Assembly: GCF_051401765.1 (NCBI RefSeq)
Contig: NC_135067.1
Location: 21,075,501-21,139,500, forward strand
Length of the DNA stretch: 64,000 nucleotides
Source of the DNA: Calliopsis andreniformis
Taxonomy: Eukaryota; Arthropoda; Insecta; Hymenoptera; Andrenidae
Direction: 5' to 3'
The position numbers were made by a program, and so were the translations under genes. Position 1 is the stretch's first letter, and each line of letters starts with the position of its first letter. The notes beneath the pieces were generated by a model. It saw only the letters and a program-made list of their open reading frames with translations, did not search any database and was not told the DNA's origin. Below, one piece after another: positions 13,201 to 28,200 of this stretch.

Positions 13201-16200
13201 GTGCGCGCGTCGCGACGGAACAAAACCGACGAACCATAATTGCCAGAATCCCGAACGACGATTACTAATTGACGGAATATCGTCGGCCTTTTTCCCCCGC
13301 GGCTATATGGAAATTGCGAACAAGTAGAAACTGATTCACGAGCCGCACGTTAGCGCCGTTTTGCAATGGCTTCCTGGTGTGTACGAGGCAATCGATAAGT
13401 TTTCTCGTGACTTCGCGGTGCAACCTGACATGAAAGGAAATCATGCTGGAAATGAGTAAGATATAGGTAAAATACTGGCAAATGTTTAAACGTACTAATA
13501 GGGAGGGTGGAAAGGGAGAGGTGATGGAAATAGGAAAGGCGTGATTTCTTATGTAGACTGAAATTACTTCCTTTGAAGGTTTGCTCTTTGCAAACTTTGC
13601 ATTTAGACTTGACAAATCTGTCGATCTATATTTTGTCAAAGATTAAACTTTGTACAAGACATTTCAAAAGTAACGAAGATTCCTTCCCTTAATGGTAGAA
13701 TATATTGTATTAAAAGCTCTTAGTGTCAAGAGATACTTAAAGTAAACTCCGAAGTACATTTACAGAGAAAATACGCTTAAAGACTTCATCTTCCTGTCGA
13801 CGTCTTAAACAAGCAAACATAAAATGTAACAAAGTTTCACGAAAGCAAATCGATCGACGATAGTCGTTAACCCAGTTTTGTCGCCGCCTACGTATGACTC
13901 GCGCGACGTCGCTTCTCAAAGTCACAGGATACTTGACGCGAAACGTGTCGCTGGATAATTAACATTACTCGCGCTGTGTCGTTTTCGAGAAGTTGATGTT
14001 AATAAACAACCTTCCGAGGCCGTCTGAAACTTTCGTAATTAGCAGACGTCGCTTTCCGACACGTTTATCGAGATTCCCTTAATTTTGTAATTACCATCCG
14101 GATGTAACGAGGTATATGTAACACCCTCGATGCTTGATGCTCATTGCTGTCATTCAAGCAACTATTTGCTGTCTTTTGAAAGACTAGCAGTTAGAACTCT
14201 GGACGTTTAGTAGAAATTGAGAAGAACTACTTCTCATTCACACCCCTAATAGATAATTCTAGTGTTAATTCTACTGGTAGTATCAGAGAGAATAAATTCC
14301 AATGAATAGCTCTCAGCAAAGAAAGGACAATACTTTCCACACGTTACAGTCACTTAGATCCTCTTTCTCCCCAATGGAATGTAAACTGGTATCCAGGTAA
14401 CGACGCGGTAACTTGCTCGAACATCTCGTAGGGATCAGCTTTAAAGGATTTACGCTGGCCAAATGTACGAGGCATTTCGGTTCCATCCCCTTTCAATTCA
14501 TTATTCAGACGTTACTTTCTCCCCAGCGTTTGAAAGACTACGATCTCCGTCACTTTCCATCGTGCTCAACTCGCGCCGTAGATTATGAGTGTGTGTGTGA
14601 AAGAGTGAAGTTATAGGGCAAGAGTTACCACCCTTATCTATGCAAACGTCGAAATTATTCTTACTGCTTCACACGAAATCCCGTTCTTCTACACTCTTCC
14701 TGCGTTAGATTTCTCTTTGTAAGCATAGTAAACGGTTTTTGTGAGATGCAGACACGATTCGCGATACAGTTTTAGATTTTTGGCTAGCTGACATCCGCTT
14801 GATACATGACACACGAACCTCATCGATTTCACGCAGCGACATTTTATTTGGCTCGCTTTCATTAAATCTGTCCAGCCACCAATAACGTTTCACTTGTAGA
14901 CTGCACATCCTGGGACTACGTTTTATTAACGCCACATCCATCTGTCAGTGGCACCATAAAATTTCAAGTTTCGATTTTTATTTGTTCTCGTATATCAAAT
15001 TCATCGTCTGTCTCATACCTTTTCTTCTCTCGTCTGCTAATAGATATCATCCCTCTTAGTTGATCACTTCTCCGAGGAGACACCGTTTCGCTCTCACCCC
15101 GTGGCTTATTTAGAACGCTCTCTAGAAACGTCGTTATCGTGAACCGCGGTTACGAGGCGCGCAGAAAAACCGGAACGTTAAATAATCGTGGCGCTTAGCA
15201 AGAGGCCCTAAAACGTAGCCAAGTTGCAATAACTCTGGCTCCTTTAGCTGGTCGAATCGGATCTTTGGCTTGAACGATGGTACAGGCGTAAAATAATGGC
15301 GCGCCTCGCGTCGTCCTTAGCGATTCTCGTCTGCTGGAATTTAATAAGAGCCGCATAAAGTTAGGGCGGATTCCCGTTTATTCGAGACGGCTTGCCGCGT
15401 CCCTGTGAGCTGAGCGAGTGTGTGCTTCACGCACGGGACTTCGCACGTGTGCGCGCGCCCTGCCTCGTGTGTACACACATGTGTACGTGTCGCAGCTTCG
15501 TCTGCACATAAAATGGAGGAAAAGCGGGGAGAACGGGGAGCGCGAGGGGGTTGAAAGCTTTTGTACTCCCGACCCGAGTCACCTACACCCCAGCAAGCTT
15601 CTGGCACCGGTAGCCTGTACCCGCTATTGGCTGTTAGTATACGACACAGGACCTGCAGCTTTTCTTGTCGCCGGAACTACGTTTGCGTGGCTGTGTGGCT
15701 CTGTGGCCAACGGCTGGGCGTTAAGTTGACACTTCTGGGAATGGATGCCGTTTCTTTTGGGATTTATCCACAATTTGAGGTACCTGGTTCGCTGATAATA
15801 TCTATATTGCGTCTGGCTATCGATGGAATACTCGAAGATACAGTAGCTTCTCGATTAATCGACCTTAAATCAAATTCGAAACTGTAGTGTCCTTTTGATG
15901 TCTGATTTTCTGAATTTCATTAGGCCGATAGTGAATCCATGGGTCTCCTACTGTCAGTCCTAGAGGAATATAAGGGAGGATAGAAGTATAGTAACGACAC
16001 CCACTCTTACAGTTTATTGGAATTTAATTATAATTAGATTTGGTCCCAATCTTGAATACTTAAAATTAGTAAAGATGAGAGATTCCTCAGTAACATCCAA
16101 AGATGTTGTAAGATGTGATGTCGTAAAGACGCGCCCTTTATTAGGTCCCAGTGTAATATAAAATAACAAAAACACCGCACAGAGGATAATTTTTAATTAA

Positions 16201-19200
16201 ATATTCCCTAGGGGTAGTAGCACCTTGGTATATTAAATATTCAATGCAGAGTGCGCGTCTAAACGCGGAACACCGTCACAAACCGCGGGGTTGAGCTTTC
16301 GAAAAAGTTTAGTAGGAAAACCAGCGGGTTTTCAGTCGCGCAAGGGAGGAAAATTTCCTGCCTAGCCCATAAAAATGCTAAAGCGCCGGATTTACATACT
16401 ATTAGCGATGCATTTTCATTCGCTGCGAGGCGCGACATCGACGAACATTAATTAAATTAGCCGTGCCCGCGTGTTTCGGTAATTAATGAAGTGTCACGAA
16501 AATCGAACTATATGCAGGGGGGACGAGAGTAGGGAAATGGGGGGCGTATTGATGAGTGTGTGCACGAGCGGAATTTCGCCAGCGCGATGAAATCTAGTTA
16601 CATCGGAGCCCGCCCCCCCTCATCGCTGGGAAGTATTGCAGAAATTGAAAATCAGTTTAACGACAACGTTATCCCTTTACGGTCCGGCTATATTACGCGG
16701 ACTGTAACCCGCCTGGACGAAACGAATTTTAAACCTCCTCTCGACCCACTGTTTTAAACGATATCGAATTAGCTCGTCCCCCCTTTCGTTTTGCCAAACA
16801 GGAAATTCACTGCTCGCGATAATATTGTTCACTTTTACGAAGATAGCGTACAGTATAAGAGGTGACCGTTAGTGTTTAATAAATAACATTTTGTTATCTT
16901 TAACGCTGATAATTAGAGTCAAGAGACAGAATTATTCTAGTAAAAGAGTTCGTTTTTAAAACATCTGAACTACCTTTAGAGAGAATTTTTAAATAGAGAT
17001 TTTGGAGCATATTATACTACTTTACTATAAATGTTTGATAGGGGACAGCGTCTCGAACTTTCACAGGGATTGATGCTCAATTACCGTCGTCGTTTCTCAC
17101 TAGTATCCTGTCGCATTTGCAGTTCCGTCGGGTCCTCGACAAAACGTGACGTCGTAACGAAACGTCACGTCGTAAGCCCGTAGACGAGATTATTACGGAG
17201 AGATGCACAATTCCGCGTGGACGCTTTAACGCCGTCGGAACGTCGAACTTTTCCATCTCGACGCTTCTTCCGCCGCGCGTCGGTGACACACGCCATTTCT
17301 ACGGGCCACTAACCAACCCCCTGCCATCCCACATATCTGATATGCGTCTCGCGTACGCAAAGGATCGGCGACGGAATGAAATACAGCAGCTGGAAATCGT
17401 AGAAAATTATGCGCTATTTTAGAACTCATTCCACCTGAAACAATAGTGTGTAGCGAGTGTTGTGATAAAGTTCTGGTATTCACTCGGTATTCTCCATAAT
17501 TAGACACACGTAACACAGAAGTTAATCTAGACACCCATACTCTTTGATAACTCCTGGTAAACTTCTCCAGTGAATCTAGGATCACAGAGAAATTTTTATA
17601 AACCACAATAAAAACGATCAATATTTCTACTAATTTCAGAACTTCTAACTCTCTTGTCCAAAATTAAATCATGCAAGCCCATTATGCATGGATTCTAGAG
17701 TTAATCTCCCAGAAAATTAGTATATTTTCTCCCTGTCTGACTATATTAACTCTGCAACCACTGAAGTCTCTTACAAATGTTCGTCTCTGAGCCACACACG
17801 GAGCAGAGCTTCTAATCAACTAATTAAATTCCTAATGCCGCAGATATTTCTTATCCCTCGTGTGACCGTGGGCAAAATTAAACAGAATCGACCGTCGGTG
17901 CGCGGCAAAGTGCTGCACGACTGGATTCACCCCGTGTCCAAGCAGTGAAACAGTCTTTGCTTGCCGTAAAAGGGTTAAAATGCTTTGATACGCGGCTGTG
18001 TATTGTTCGCGGCGTTACATTGTGTATTCAGTTGGCTCTAGGTACACTCGGCTAAAGGGAGATCTCACGTGTCTGGAAGGCATGTTTCCTAGCTGAAGAT
18101 AATTGCCGTATGCGTTGTCGGGGTTCATCCGTGAGCTATTACGATGTTGTTCCGCGAATCTCGTGCCCCGTTCTTTCAGCTGCTGTACGCGTCACGGGGT
18201 GGGAGTCTCGCGCGCAAACTCTGGAGGTGGGAGGGGGCAGCTTTTAATTTGCGAAATGAATTCTTGATGGTGCTGACTCTCACGACATTGGACCCTTCAT
18301 AAATCGACAAAACTGTGTTTTCGCGTTCAACAGAGTAAACGTTCGCCCTCTACCCCTCCTCAACCGTGTTAATCGCTTTTTTTTGGCCGAATGAATTTAC
18401 GCCACGGCGTGCATGAATTGTTGCAGCTGGTTTTTTCCGACGAATCTGTTGTTCCTGGCGCTTTTGTTGAGAGTGGACATGATGCAAACGGTGTAATCGC
18501 GGGATGTAATGGAATTGGAAAAAACATGAGCTGTTGGGTTGAGAAAAATAAACGATTTTGTGTTTGACGTCTGTTCGAAAATGTCTGAATGATATTTCAG
18601 AGAAAAACTCTATTAAGAGAATAGAAGTATACTTTGCACAGTTTTGAAACTATGTTGGAACCTAAAACGTTACCGAAACTAATACCTTGTAAGATACTTT
18701 CCAATACTTTCTTTGTTCTCAACTTCGTTCATCGAGCTAGCAAAATTCCAAACTTTTTACCATAATTATCTTTCGGCTATTTGCCTTGTCAAATTCACTG
18801 ACAGACTACGCCAAGATTGAACAATCATGCGCAATAAAGAGTTTCCAGAGCACTTAATATTTACAGTTTATTAGCGTAGACAAAGCTTGTTCATTATTAT
18901 GATAGACTTCAACGAGGTTTGTTCAGTAAAGTTTGCCAAACTGTTTGCGAGCGCGCACGAGCATGAAGAAGGAGAAAAATTCTCGACCACTACCAGTTGG
19001 CACACAAATTCTAGATATCGAATATTCGAGGCGGACCCAGTGACCAGATTTTCCTGCAAGCTTCCACGATGTTTATGCGTTTATTTACCTCGTCGATCGA
19101 CAGGGGACAAGGGAGAGAGAGAGAGAGCGATAGGATTTGACCCCAGCGCGTTGAACCTGCAATAACGTTCGGCAAACGAGCATCGTCAAACCTTTCTGCC

Positions 19201-22200
19201 GATATAATAACGATCGACAAACTCTGCCATGGGTTTTGCAATAACTCCGAAAACGTTGGCAGTTCCGAGAGTGCTTTAAAGTGTGCAGAATTTTGTTGGC
19301 TTAAATCTTTTACAATACTGAATAAAACGCTCAATGTATAGGTTCAACGATACTGAATTCTGTTTTGAAAAGGATGGAGAAAACGTTCCTCCAATATTGC
19401 GTTACAAAATATCCACGACTAACGGTCCGAGATATTGAATTACTCGTCAATGCAAACAACTCATTTTATTGTCACCGTTTTATGTTTCTGTACCAAAAGA
19501 TATCTGAAGCTTTTTAGGTTCAATAATGATCGGCAAGCGAATCAATTCCATAAAATGTACGGTAGAAAAAATTGTATCAGCGTACCGTGGATCAATTACG
19601 AGCCTTTCAAATAAACTGGCATCACTCGCGCGAATCTGCAGTTTTTTATAAAAAAAAGCAAACGTGTTGTACGCGCATCGGTACGTATACACGCTACTAC
19701 TCTCTGTTTCAAAAGCATTACGGTCGACGACGACACCGACTTCGCCATTACCGCATCCAGCAGCTGCATTTTTTCGACCGTGATAAATCAAGTCCAAAAT
19801 ACGGTTAAACAAACTGCATCGATTTTCGCGCGGGTCGGAACACTCACTCAAAAGTTCGGCCAGGGGGAGTAGGTGGGAAAAACGGTGAGGAACGAAAGAA
19901 AAATGGAAGGGAGAATATAGAAACGAATCACGCATCGGATGGTCACAAACAAAAATACAAACATAAATTCTGACCCGTCCTGCTCCGACACACTGACCAA
20001 AATCTCCCCAAAAGACCCGCGAGAATTTATGCATTTATTTACTCTCCGGCGCATCGGTCGACCGTGAATTTCGACCAATAGATCTTTCTCCTTTTTTAGC
20101 GTGACTTCCTTGAAACCTTTCAACGATTTCCACCTATTGTTATTAAGTGTGCCTATAGGTTGCGGCTTCAGTAGCCAGGTGAATTAGTTAATCGTCCGTT
20201 TATTTATAAACAAATACTAACAATAAGGATTTAGTCCATTTAGCTTCAACATAAAGTTCTAATCCAAAAGATTATTGTAGTATTAAGTATTATTTCAAAA
20301 AACTGCCCTGGAGAATCCAAAGCACGAGGACTTCGGAAACATCGTAAATCGGTACCGTCATCGATAGCCACTTTGCTGAGGTCGGTCCCCCGTTTAGGAA
20401 GGGTTGATCGCGACCGTCATCGTTAACCCTCGGTCCACCATTTATCGCGTTACCTGCAGACGCGCGTCGCCGTCATATTGCAACGTTTATACGATGCTTG
20501 ACCCTTGCGAGTTGTGGTCGCGTGGCTATTGCACTGGAAACGATGGGGGTAGCCCGCACGGTGTCTCCCCGTGGCTTGCAATATTGCGAACAAGGTAGTT
20601 TGTAAGGTGTCCCAGGTGTCGTGCCATATCTTTGGCTGAGGCGTCAACCCTTCCCTTGGCCCGAATCGCCCTGGAGATCGACACGTTAACTGAGTGACCT
20701 CTTGACGCAGCGTTTCGATGGTGGTTTTGTTCCCTGCAAGGGGATGTCTGTACATGGCAAATAGTCCGTCACACTAATAACTGGTTTAATCTACTAATTT
20801 TCGGTAAGGTGTTGAATAACGGGATTCTATTTATTGGGGTATTTTTAGCGTGTCTAATGGCTTTATGATTTAATTATTCACAATGTTAATTGAAGAACTG
20901 AGGTAGTTTAAAACTGTGGAAAATGATTAAATACGTCAATAGTCTGCAGGATCATTTATACTTTATGCGACTCAAATACTCATAGGTACTGAATACACCA
21001 ATGTCGATTAAAAAAAAAAAAAGCATTTAACAGCCATTGTTGAAAAGCTTCGAAAAACGCGCTCAAATTTCCAATAGATACTCTGCAAATTTTCGTTCAA
21101 TTGCATTGCGTGTACTTTTACAGCGTAATTCGTAGCTTCCACGCGACCAATACAAAAGCAAGCCTATCGCTCCAGCGAATTTGTCTCTCGAAAAACAATT
21201 CCTCAACTGCATTTTTCTGAGTTTTTCTAACCAACTATCACCCAGGCGAAATTAGTGCCTCTGCTGTTACCTGTCGGCGTTCGTAACTTTCGTGCAAGTG
21301 TTCCAAAATTTCATACGCGAAACGACGTTCCGGACAATTCATTAGAAAATGTATTATGCATTAGCTCGCAGGAAAATTTCCCTTCTCAACGATCGAGCTT
21401 GTAGCGTAACGTGTCGCAAGTGCGGAGTTTTCATAAAATCAGCTCCGTTGCGGCTCGTTCAGTCCGAAGGATTTACGAAGAAATTTAGACTTCCCACTTG
21501 GAACGGGGCGAGTAAATGATGGAAGTGCAAAATTTATTCCTGGTTGGCTGCGACACTACCAAACAGTCTGCAATCAAATTACATGAACGTACACGTTCAC
21601 GCAACTTTCAAGGTTCGGAACGCGCTAAACCGAGATTTCCATCGTAACCGAGTACGCAATCGCAGCCGACAGCCTTGCAAATGAACTTACAGCTCGTTTC
21701 CCTCGATATATAACTTATTAGTCAGTAATCAGCTCACTCAATAAGACATATCGTGCTAGTTAATTGAAACAAAATAATTAATGAGCTATTGCTGCGGCCG
21801 ACCACTGCTATCCACGTTAATTTTCCGCCGGAGCGGCTCATATTAATCATGTGAATACGCGGATGTAACAACGTTACACCGGTGTAGCAACATGTAAATA
21901 TTATTAAACGCAGCGGTTGCACGACCGCACGACTCATCAGCGAGAGAATAATATTCATTCTCTATCGACCGCTTAAACGCCATTTCAGTTCTACGCTCCT
22001 GTTAGACTTTTACCCCGAGCATGGTGTTAGACTTTCTTCTGCCTGGCTGCTCGTTAAACGTATCGTTGTCCCTCGCAATTACACCCTGCAGGCGAAAAGG
22101 GGAGAGAAAAAAAGAGGGCAGAACAACTGCGAGCCACGGACATTGGCAATAATCTGCGCGCGATATCGCGAACGCGTTCCACGGTGGTTTGCATTACCGT

Positions 22201-25200
22201 CAGAACGAGAATCGTCGGATCCAATTACGGGCTCTGCGCGCTCCTCGAGGAAAATATCTATGAAGAAGCTGTCGACTGATAATCGGGCTACTTTGCATTT
22301 TCTCTCCGGTGATCCGAGGGACTCGAAAGAAAAGGAAGTTTTAACGGGGCGGAAGGGTACGCGAGAGGAGAACGATTCCGTGGAGGGAAGAAGGAGAAGC
22401 TCTCTCTAGAGAAACAGCTGCAGAAGTCGCTGATAAAGAGGAGAACGACGGCGAGAGTGGTAGTAGTTCAGTTATTTAAATCGTCGCGACGCCTGATTGG
22501 TCAAAGCAATGTAAATGCTCGTTTCGCCTTTCCATCCCTTGGGTGGCCCAGTCACCGACGTCCCTGGTGGAGTCTGCGCCACCCACGGCGACAATTTCGC
22601 TAATGCGAATCTCACCTGAGGGCCCGACAGCGATTTCAAGGGTGACGAGAGGGGATCTCTCAAGAAAGGGAATGGGTTCATCAGGTCCTTCCAGACCCAA
22701 GGCTTTTCATCCCTCCTCGGTTCGATACCCGCTCCCCATCCCCCTTTGCCGCCACTTTCTCGCTCCCTCGTTCCCCCCAAGACGTATTGATTTATATCCT
22801 AGCACCCCATGGAAAAGGGATAAGGCCGCCGGGAAACGAGATAACACCTTGAATTCTTGCCGAGCCCTTGCAATCTGTTGGGCGATAACTTCTGACGTCG
22901 ATGCGACGCAAGATGCTTTTGAAATCGTCAGCAGAAGTGCGATGTGACGCCTGCAGAAGTGCGACGAGCGATAAATGGGAATGCAAGTCGTAGATCTTGA
23001 ATAATTTCGGTATAGAGCAATGCAGAGATTTTCAGATCTTCAGATTTTTTTAAATCTTCTAAAATCATTTACTTCACTTTGTCCACTGATTGTGAATAAA
23101 TTCAGTATATATACATGGTCCCGAGCACATGTGTGGATCTAGTAATTCGGTAATGAGACACCCAGACAGCAGCTCTAATTTCTTATTACCAAGACCGCAA
23201 GAGGAAGACAGAGATTCGTTTTAAACCCTTAATTAGGAGCTTCTCCCAAATTACTTAAACATGCAGCATCTTCGTACGTGTAGTTCGTAATTCGGGATTA
23301 ATCTGGTAAAATGCACAGCCACAGGGTCGCAGCAGCCCCGAGTATATTTTCTTCAATTCCGGCTAAACTGGTGAGCCCAGCATCGTGAAGTATACACCTT
23401 TTCTTGGCTCGGCCCTGTCACGGTCATCGGTGCAGACAACCCTAAACCACACAGGGTCCACCGCTTCGTGGACCTGATTACCCCTGTACCACAAAATTAA
23501 TTAACACGCAGTCTCGGGGGCGTACTTTAATGTCTAGCCAACCTCGAGCAGAAAATCTCCTGAAAATAATCCGAAGACTTGCCTCGAGGCCTTTAATAAG
23601 CTACCAGATATCGAAGAAAATGATGGAGGACTGTTATTAGCCCCCTTGGCCACTCCTTCGTCGCGATTGCGGAAATTTTATTAAAATTCTAAGAGGCATG
23701 TCAACGCTGCTACTATCGGTCTCCTTACGTAATTCGAGATCGATCGGAAGACGATACAAGGCTTGGAAGGGGATGAGCCGATGACAAAAAAAGGGATTGT
23801 CCTTGCTGACGATGAAATTCATTCATGAGACCATAGACTCACAGAGAAGTCTCAGACTCTGGAAAAAACAGGGTGCGTGAATGAAAAATGTGAAGAGATT
23901 TAGTATTCAAGATTTATAAGTGAAAATGTAGAAAAGGGACAAGCTGAAACCTCTGGCCCAATTTTACAGTATTTCATGTTCCCTCTCTTCTTTCATTTGA
24001 ATAATTTGTGAACTCAGAAGTATCTCTTGCTTCTCTTTAATAATTAACTTTGCTCTGGATAAGGACGACCCCGTCGTCAAAGGGAGAGATTTAATCTGTC
24101 CCGTTAAGAACCTCCTAAGACAATTACAAAGCAACATCACCCTGGTAACCTGTAATGTTTTCATCTAATTCGGTTGTACCTTGGCTAGGAAACCATCCAA
24201 ATAATGAGTTCGAGTGGAACTCGTGCCGGAGGAAATCTCATTGTCAGCCGGATAGAAAACAAAGAAGAAAACAAAGCCTTCAGGACTTTCTTGTAATGCC
24301 GACGTACCTTCTCAGAGGCCACAATACTGGGAGCTTTCAAGCACAGAATTCAAAGTAAAAATGTGAAGAGAAAAATTAGAGATAGAAGATTTCAAAATAT
24401 AATACTCAATTAATTAATTTGCCTCGCGAATATTACCTCTTATATCTGGTACATGGGAGGACCACTTTATAGCCAGAAAAAAATGGGTTCCACAGAGGAG
24501 TGGCAGTAATAGATTTTCGGAGTACGACTTGGTCGTTCTCGATTAGCACCGAGAGAAACTCCCCAGCGAGATCATGATCGATGCCCGAGCACGTGACCAC
24601 GAGTGGTTTATAGCCATCACTACAGAGCCAGCAAGAAGAGAGTTCGAGCAAAGCCATTAATTCGTACGTGTTGGTGTCAGCCAAGAACGGATAAGTGCGC
24701 CCAACGGAAGATATATATCTCCATTTAGGCGGAGATGGGACTTACTCGTTAAAACCAGACCTTATACCCGCGCTCGTTGCTGGCTCTCTTAATAAATTCT
24801 CTGGACAAGTCGGTGCTTCGGACTACGCGGAGACGTCGAGCATATTAGAATTATACTTCGTATCGATCATATCTGAGAACTTCCTTTACGCCCGTTCCCT
24901 CAGCAGCCACTACCGCGAGCCCGCTCAAGTAACTCCCTGCTCCCATTCCGTCCAGGCCATTATTTAAATATCTGTCGTTACCGATTCGGGACCGAGAACG
25001 TTGTAAAGTAGAAAACTTGGCTGCGAGAGCCGTCATTTCGAAGGAACTCTCTTTATATCGTTGTCTTAGCAGGAGGAATTCGGGCGAATGAATTTTTTAT
25101 ACGGATAAATTTATGTGGACTTGAAAAGTCTTTACGATTCGATTCGCTGTTAAAAATTGGAGGATGATCCTGAAAGTATAGGAAAATATAGAGGAGTAGG

Positions 25201-28200
25201 AAGCATATTCCTCAACTCACAAATTGCATCTGAATTATTTGTAAGATTATTTATAAGGGACTTCAAGCAGCCCACAAAACTTATAACTCGAAAATGTCTA
25301 CTGACAAGAGTCGGCTTCCGAAAAAGCAAGATCCACAGAAAACAATGGGATAAATCCATTTACATCAGTGATTTCTGCAAGAAATCCCCTTTAATACGTG
25401 TCCGACGTACCAGCAATCCATCCAGTCGCGAGCATTCAGCTAGTAACCGGATTGATTTTGCCGCGTTTCTACGTGAACCGAATACCAAGCCAGTTTTCCT
25501 CGCAGCTTCCGGTTTGCCCCGAGGCCCCCGATTATCGTCCCTATCCACAAAATGCATCCCCTCGATACACGGCCGAGGCTAGCTTCTCCGCTGATCCAAC
25601 ATGATCCCATTTTGATTCTCGGCATCGTATAGTAGTCGGTAAAGGCGACGTATAATATAATATGACGGCCGAGACGCTCCCAGTGGCCAGTAAACAAGAC
25701 TGTAAATCAGACGACTGTTGCGCCGCTGCTTGTTACCAATAATTTGGTTACAATCGAGCTAACTGTCGGTAGAATCAAGTTGCTCGCGATCATCGTCCAT
25801 GATTAATTGATATCCCATTGATACGATATCTGCTGTGCTGCTACAGTTCGGCGTTTATTTCATTACAGAATGGGAACAATGAAACGTAAACGATCGTGAA
25901 ACTGCAGTCATTCGATCCGTGATCCATCGATTGCATCGTGACAGTATCTCTGAACACTTCGTTGAAAATTCTCTGGCATTATTGATACCTTAATTAATCA
26001 GCGACCATTTGAAATTCAGATTAATTATTATCCCAACCGCTTGTTCCTCGGTCTCCGATGGAGATTCATAATCCACTGTGATCTTAATTAATATAGTGAG
26101 AAACATTACAAATTAAAGTGAATCGTAGCGGAAGACGGTAACGAAGTTACACGATTATTATAATAAATTAATAATTTTCTTTCTATTTACATGCAGCGAG
26201 GCAGAACTCAATTTCTATAATGGAGAATTTCAGTTCTCTTCCACTGATGGCCGAGGTCCCTCAAAGAGCTAAGGGAGCATTACGCTCGGCTAAACCAGGT
26301 GTCAATGAACGTTGACAATTTCGCGTTAATGACAGCCGAACCGGTAACAAGTGTCGATAGCGCGACTCAGGGTGGTCGATTTATGAAATGGATTAGCCAG
26401 CGACATGATGCAAACTCGATTTCGCCCTCTGACTGTGGCTCGCTTTGAAGTCGCTGATTGAGAACATCGGTAGCTAAAGGTCGATCACTCGGTCTGTCTG
26501 CTCGGCAAACACGTGCCTCTGCGACAACCAAATCGTCGAGCAATCTGACGTAACTCCATTTAATGCACGGAAATTACATGCGCCGCGCCGTTACGCGTAA
26601 ATTATTCATAGGTGATGGAACAGGCCACGCGCATAAAGTCGTTTCACCCCTTTTCGCTGCACCGTCGCCTTTTTTGCATTTAATACCCGCGTCTCGGCTG
26701 AATCGGTACCTAACACGTCGCCGATAAATGAATACATTTGATTTTATTGCTGCTGATAATAATTTAATGCATCACCCATTACCATTTTGATGTTGTACCA
26801 ATTTGTAATATTTTTTGTTTCTAGTTGGAAGTATTGGCTACTGAATATCATAAGTAGAATTCACTAATTATTCAATTGCATCTAAGTTATTTGGAATAAT
26901 TGTAAGCTGAGGATCCCATTATTCCATAATTTAGAATTACTTTTTAGAATTCGATAAACGATTTTTAGGAATTAGAGATTTTTCGGTAGATAATGAATTG
27001 CAAAACACAACGTCTACACTCTATTAGCAGAACATAGTCAATATTCACTGTCACAGTGATTCAGGGCTAATTAATTGCCCTATTCTCGTCCCTTAATTGC
27101 ACGATCAACAGTGTCCTTCCATAATTGGCCTCAAGTCTGCTACTCAATGGCCATAATTATTAATTATGTTAGCCCCTTGATGTACTCTAATTGAATAATA
27201 TAATGGCTACCTGAATTTTACTATTTTGCCATTTAATGACTTTTTTGGCAGGGGTGTCAGTTATAATATGGCAACAAAATGCAACGATGATTATGTGGAT
27301 ATTGAGTGTCTTCTATTTGTTGACACTTGCAACTGAACTTATTATTTTTAGGATGAAGTTTAGAATCGCTAAGCCGGTCAACGTCTTTAATAAGAATGTC
27401 TGGTTACAAAACGTCGCGAAAGGAGGAAGTGCTCGTTAAATTTCGCTTATACGCTAGATAAACCGATAAAAAGTTTCATAAAGATTTGGTATAGAAGATA
27501 ATGTATAAAGTAATATTTGTCTATTGTAGAGTTTATGCTGTAAAAGGTTTTACGAGCGTGCTTTATAACACAGTAAACTTACTTTCCGTAATACCTCCGC
27601 CGATTTGACGATAAACCACGCAAAGTTGCACGGAAATCATTATCAGATAATTGTTACTGAAGATAAAACCTATAACAATGTTGTACACTAAGGAAGTCGC
27701 TGACTTCGATCCCTTTACTTCGTGCAATGACATCTTTACCTCAGAATATAACAAATTCTTAGTTACAATCGTCTCCTACAATTTTCTGCAGTTGATTATA
27801 ACAGAAGCTTGGTCTCTCGATTAAATATCCTACTGTACAGTTACACTGTCTTTCGCATGATTAATATGCATCACGATAATAATCTGCCTAGTCAAGATTA
27901 ACCCCTATTTGCACTATGAAATGGAGAATGAACACCTGATAGAACACCCACCTATATCAATCAATCACCGTTACTATTATCGAAGAGCATTCACTCCTTC
28001 CTCGTCATAGAAGAACCTATCGTAAAGAGCACAGTCACGGAGCGGTAATGATTGAATTATTTGACGATGGTAATTAACTAATAAGCACGCTCTAGCGCGT
28101 CATGGCTGAAGCACGAAGGGGACGATTGTTAGGGGAGGAAACGATCCTAAGCACTCGTGATTAATGCATCACGATGAGGCAAGAATTCCTTCAACTAATA

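Noticed and set aside
22472..22947. Frames on both strands in a GC-rich intron segment
   Set aside because: Mutually overlapping on opposite strands, low-complexity, no domain, no intact splice model.
24433..24967. Divergent short frames that look somewhat protein-like
   Set aside because: No family recognised, and no splice sites or start context that would make a gene. Kept as intron.
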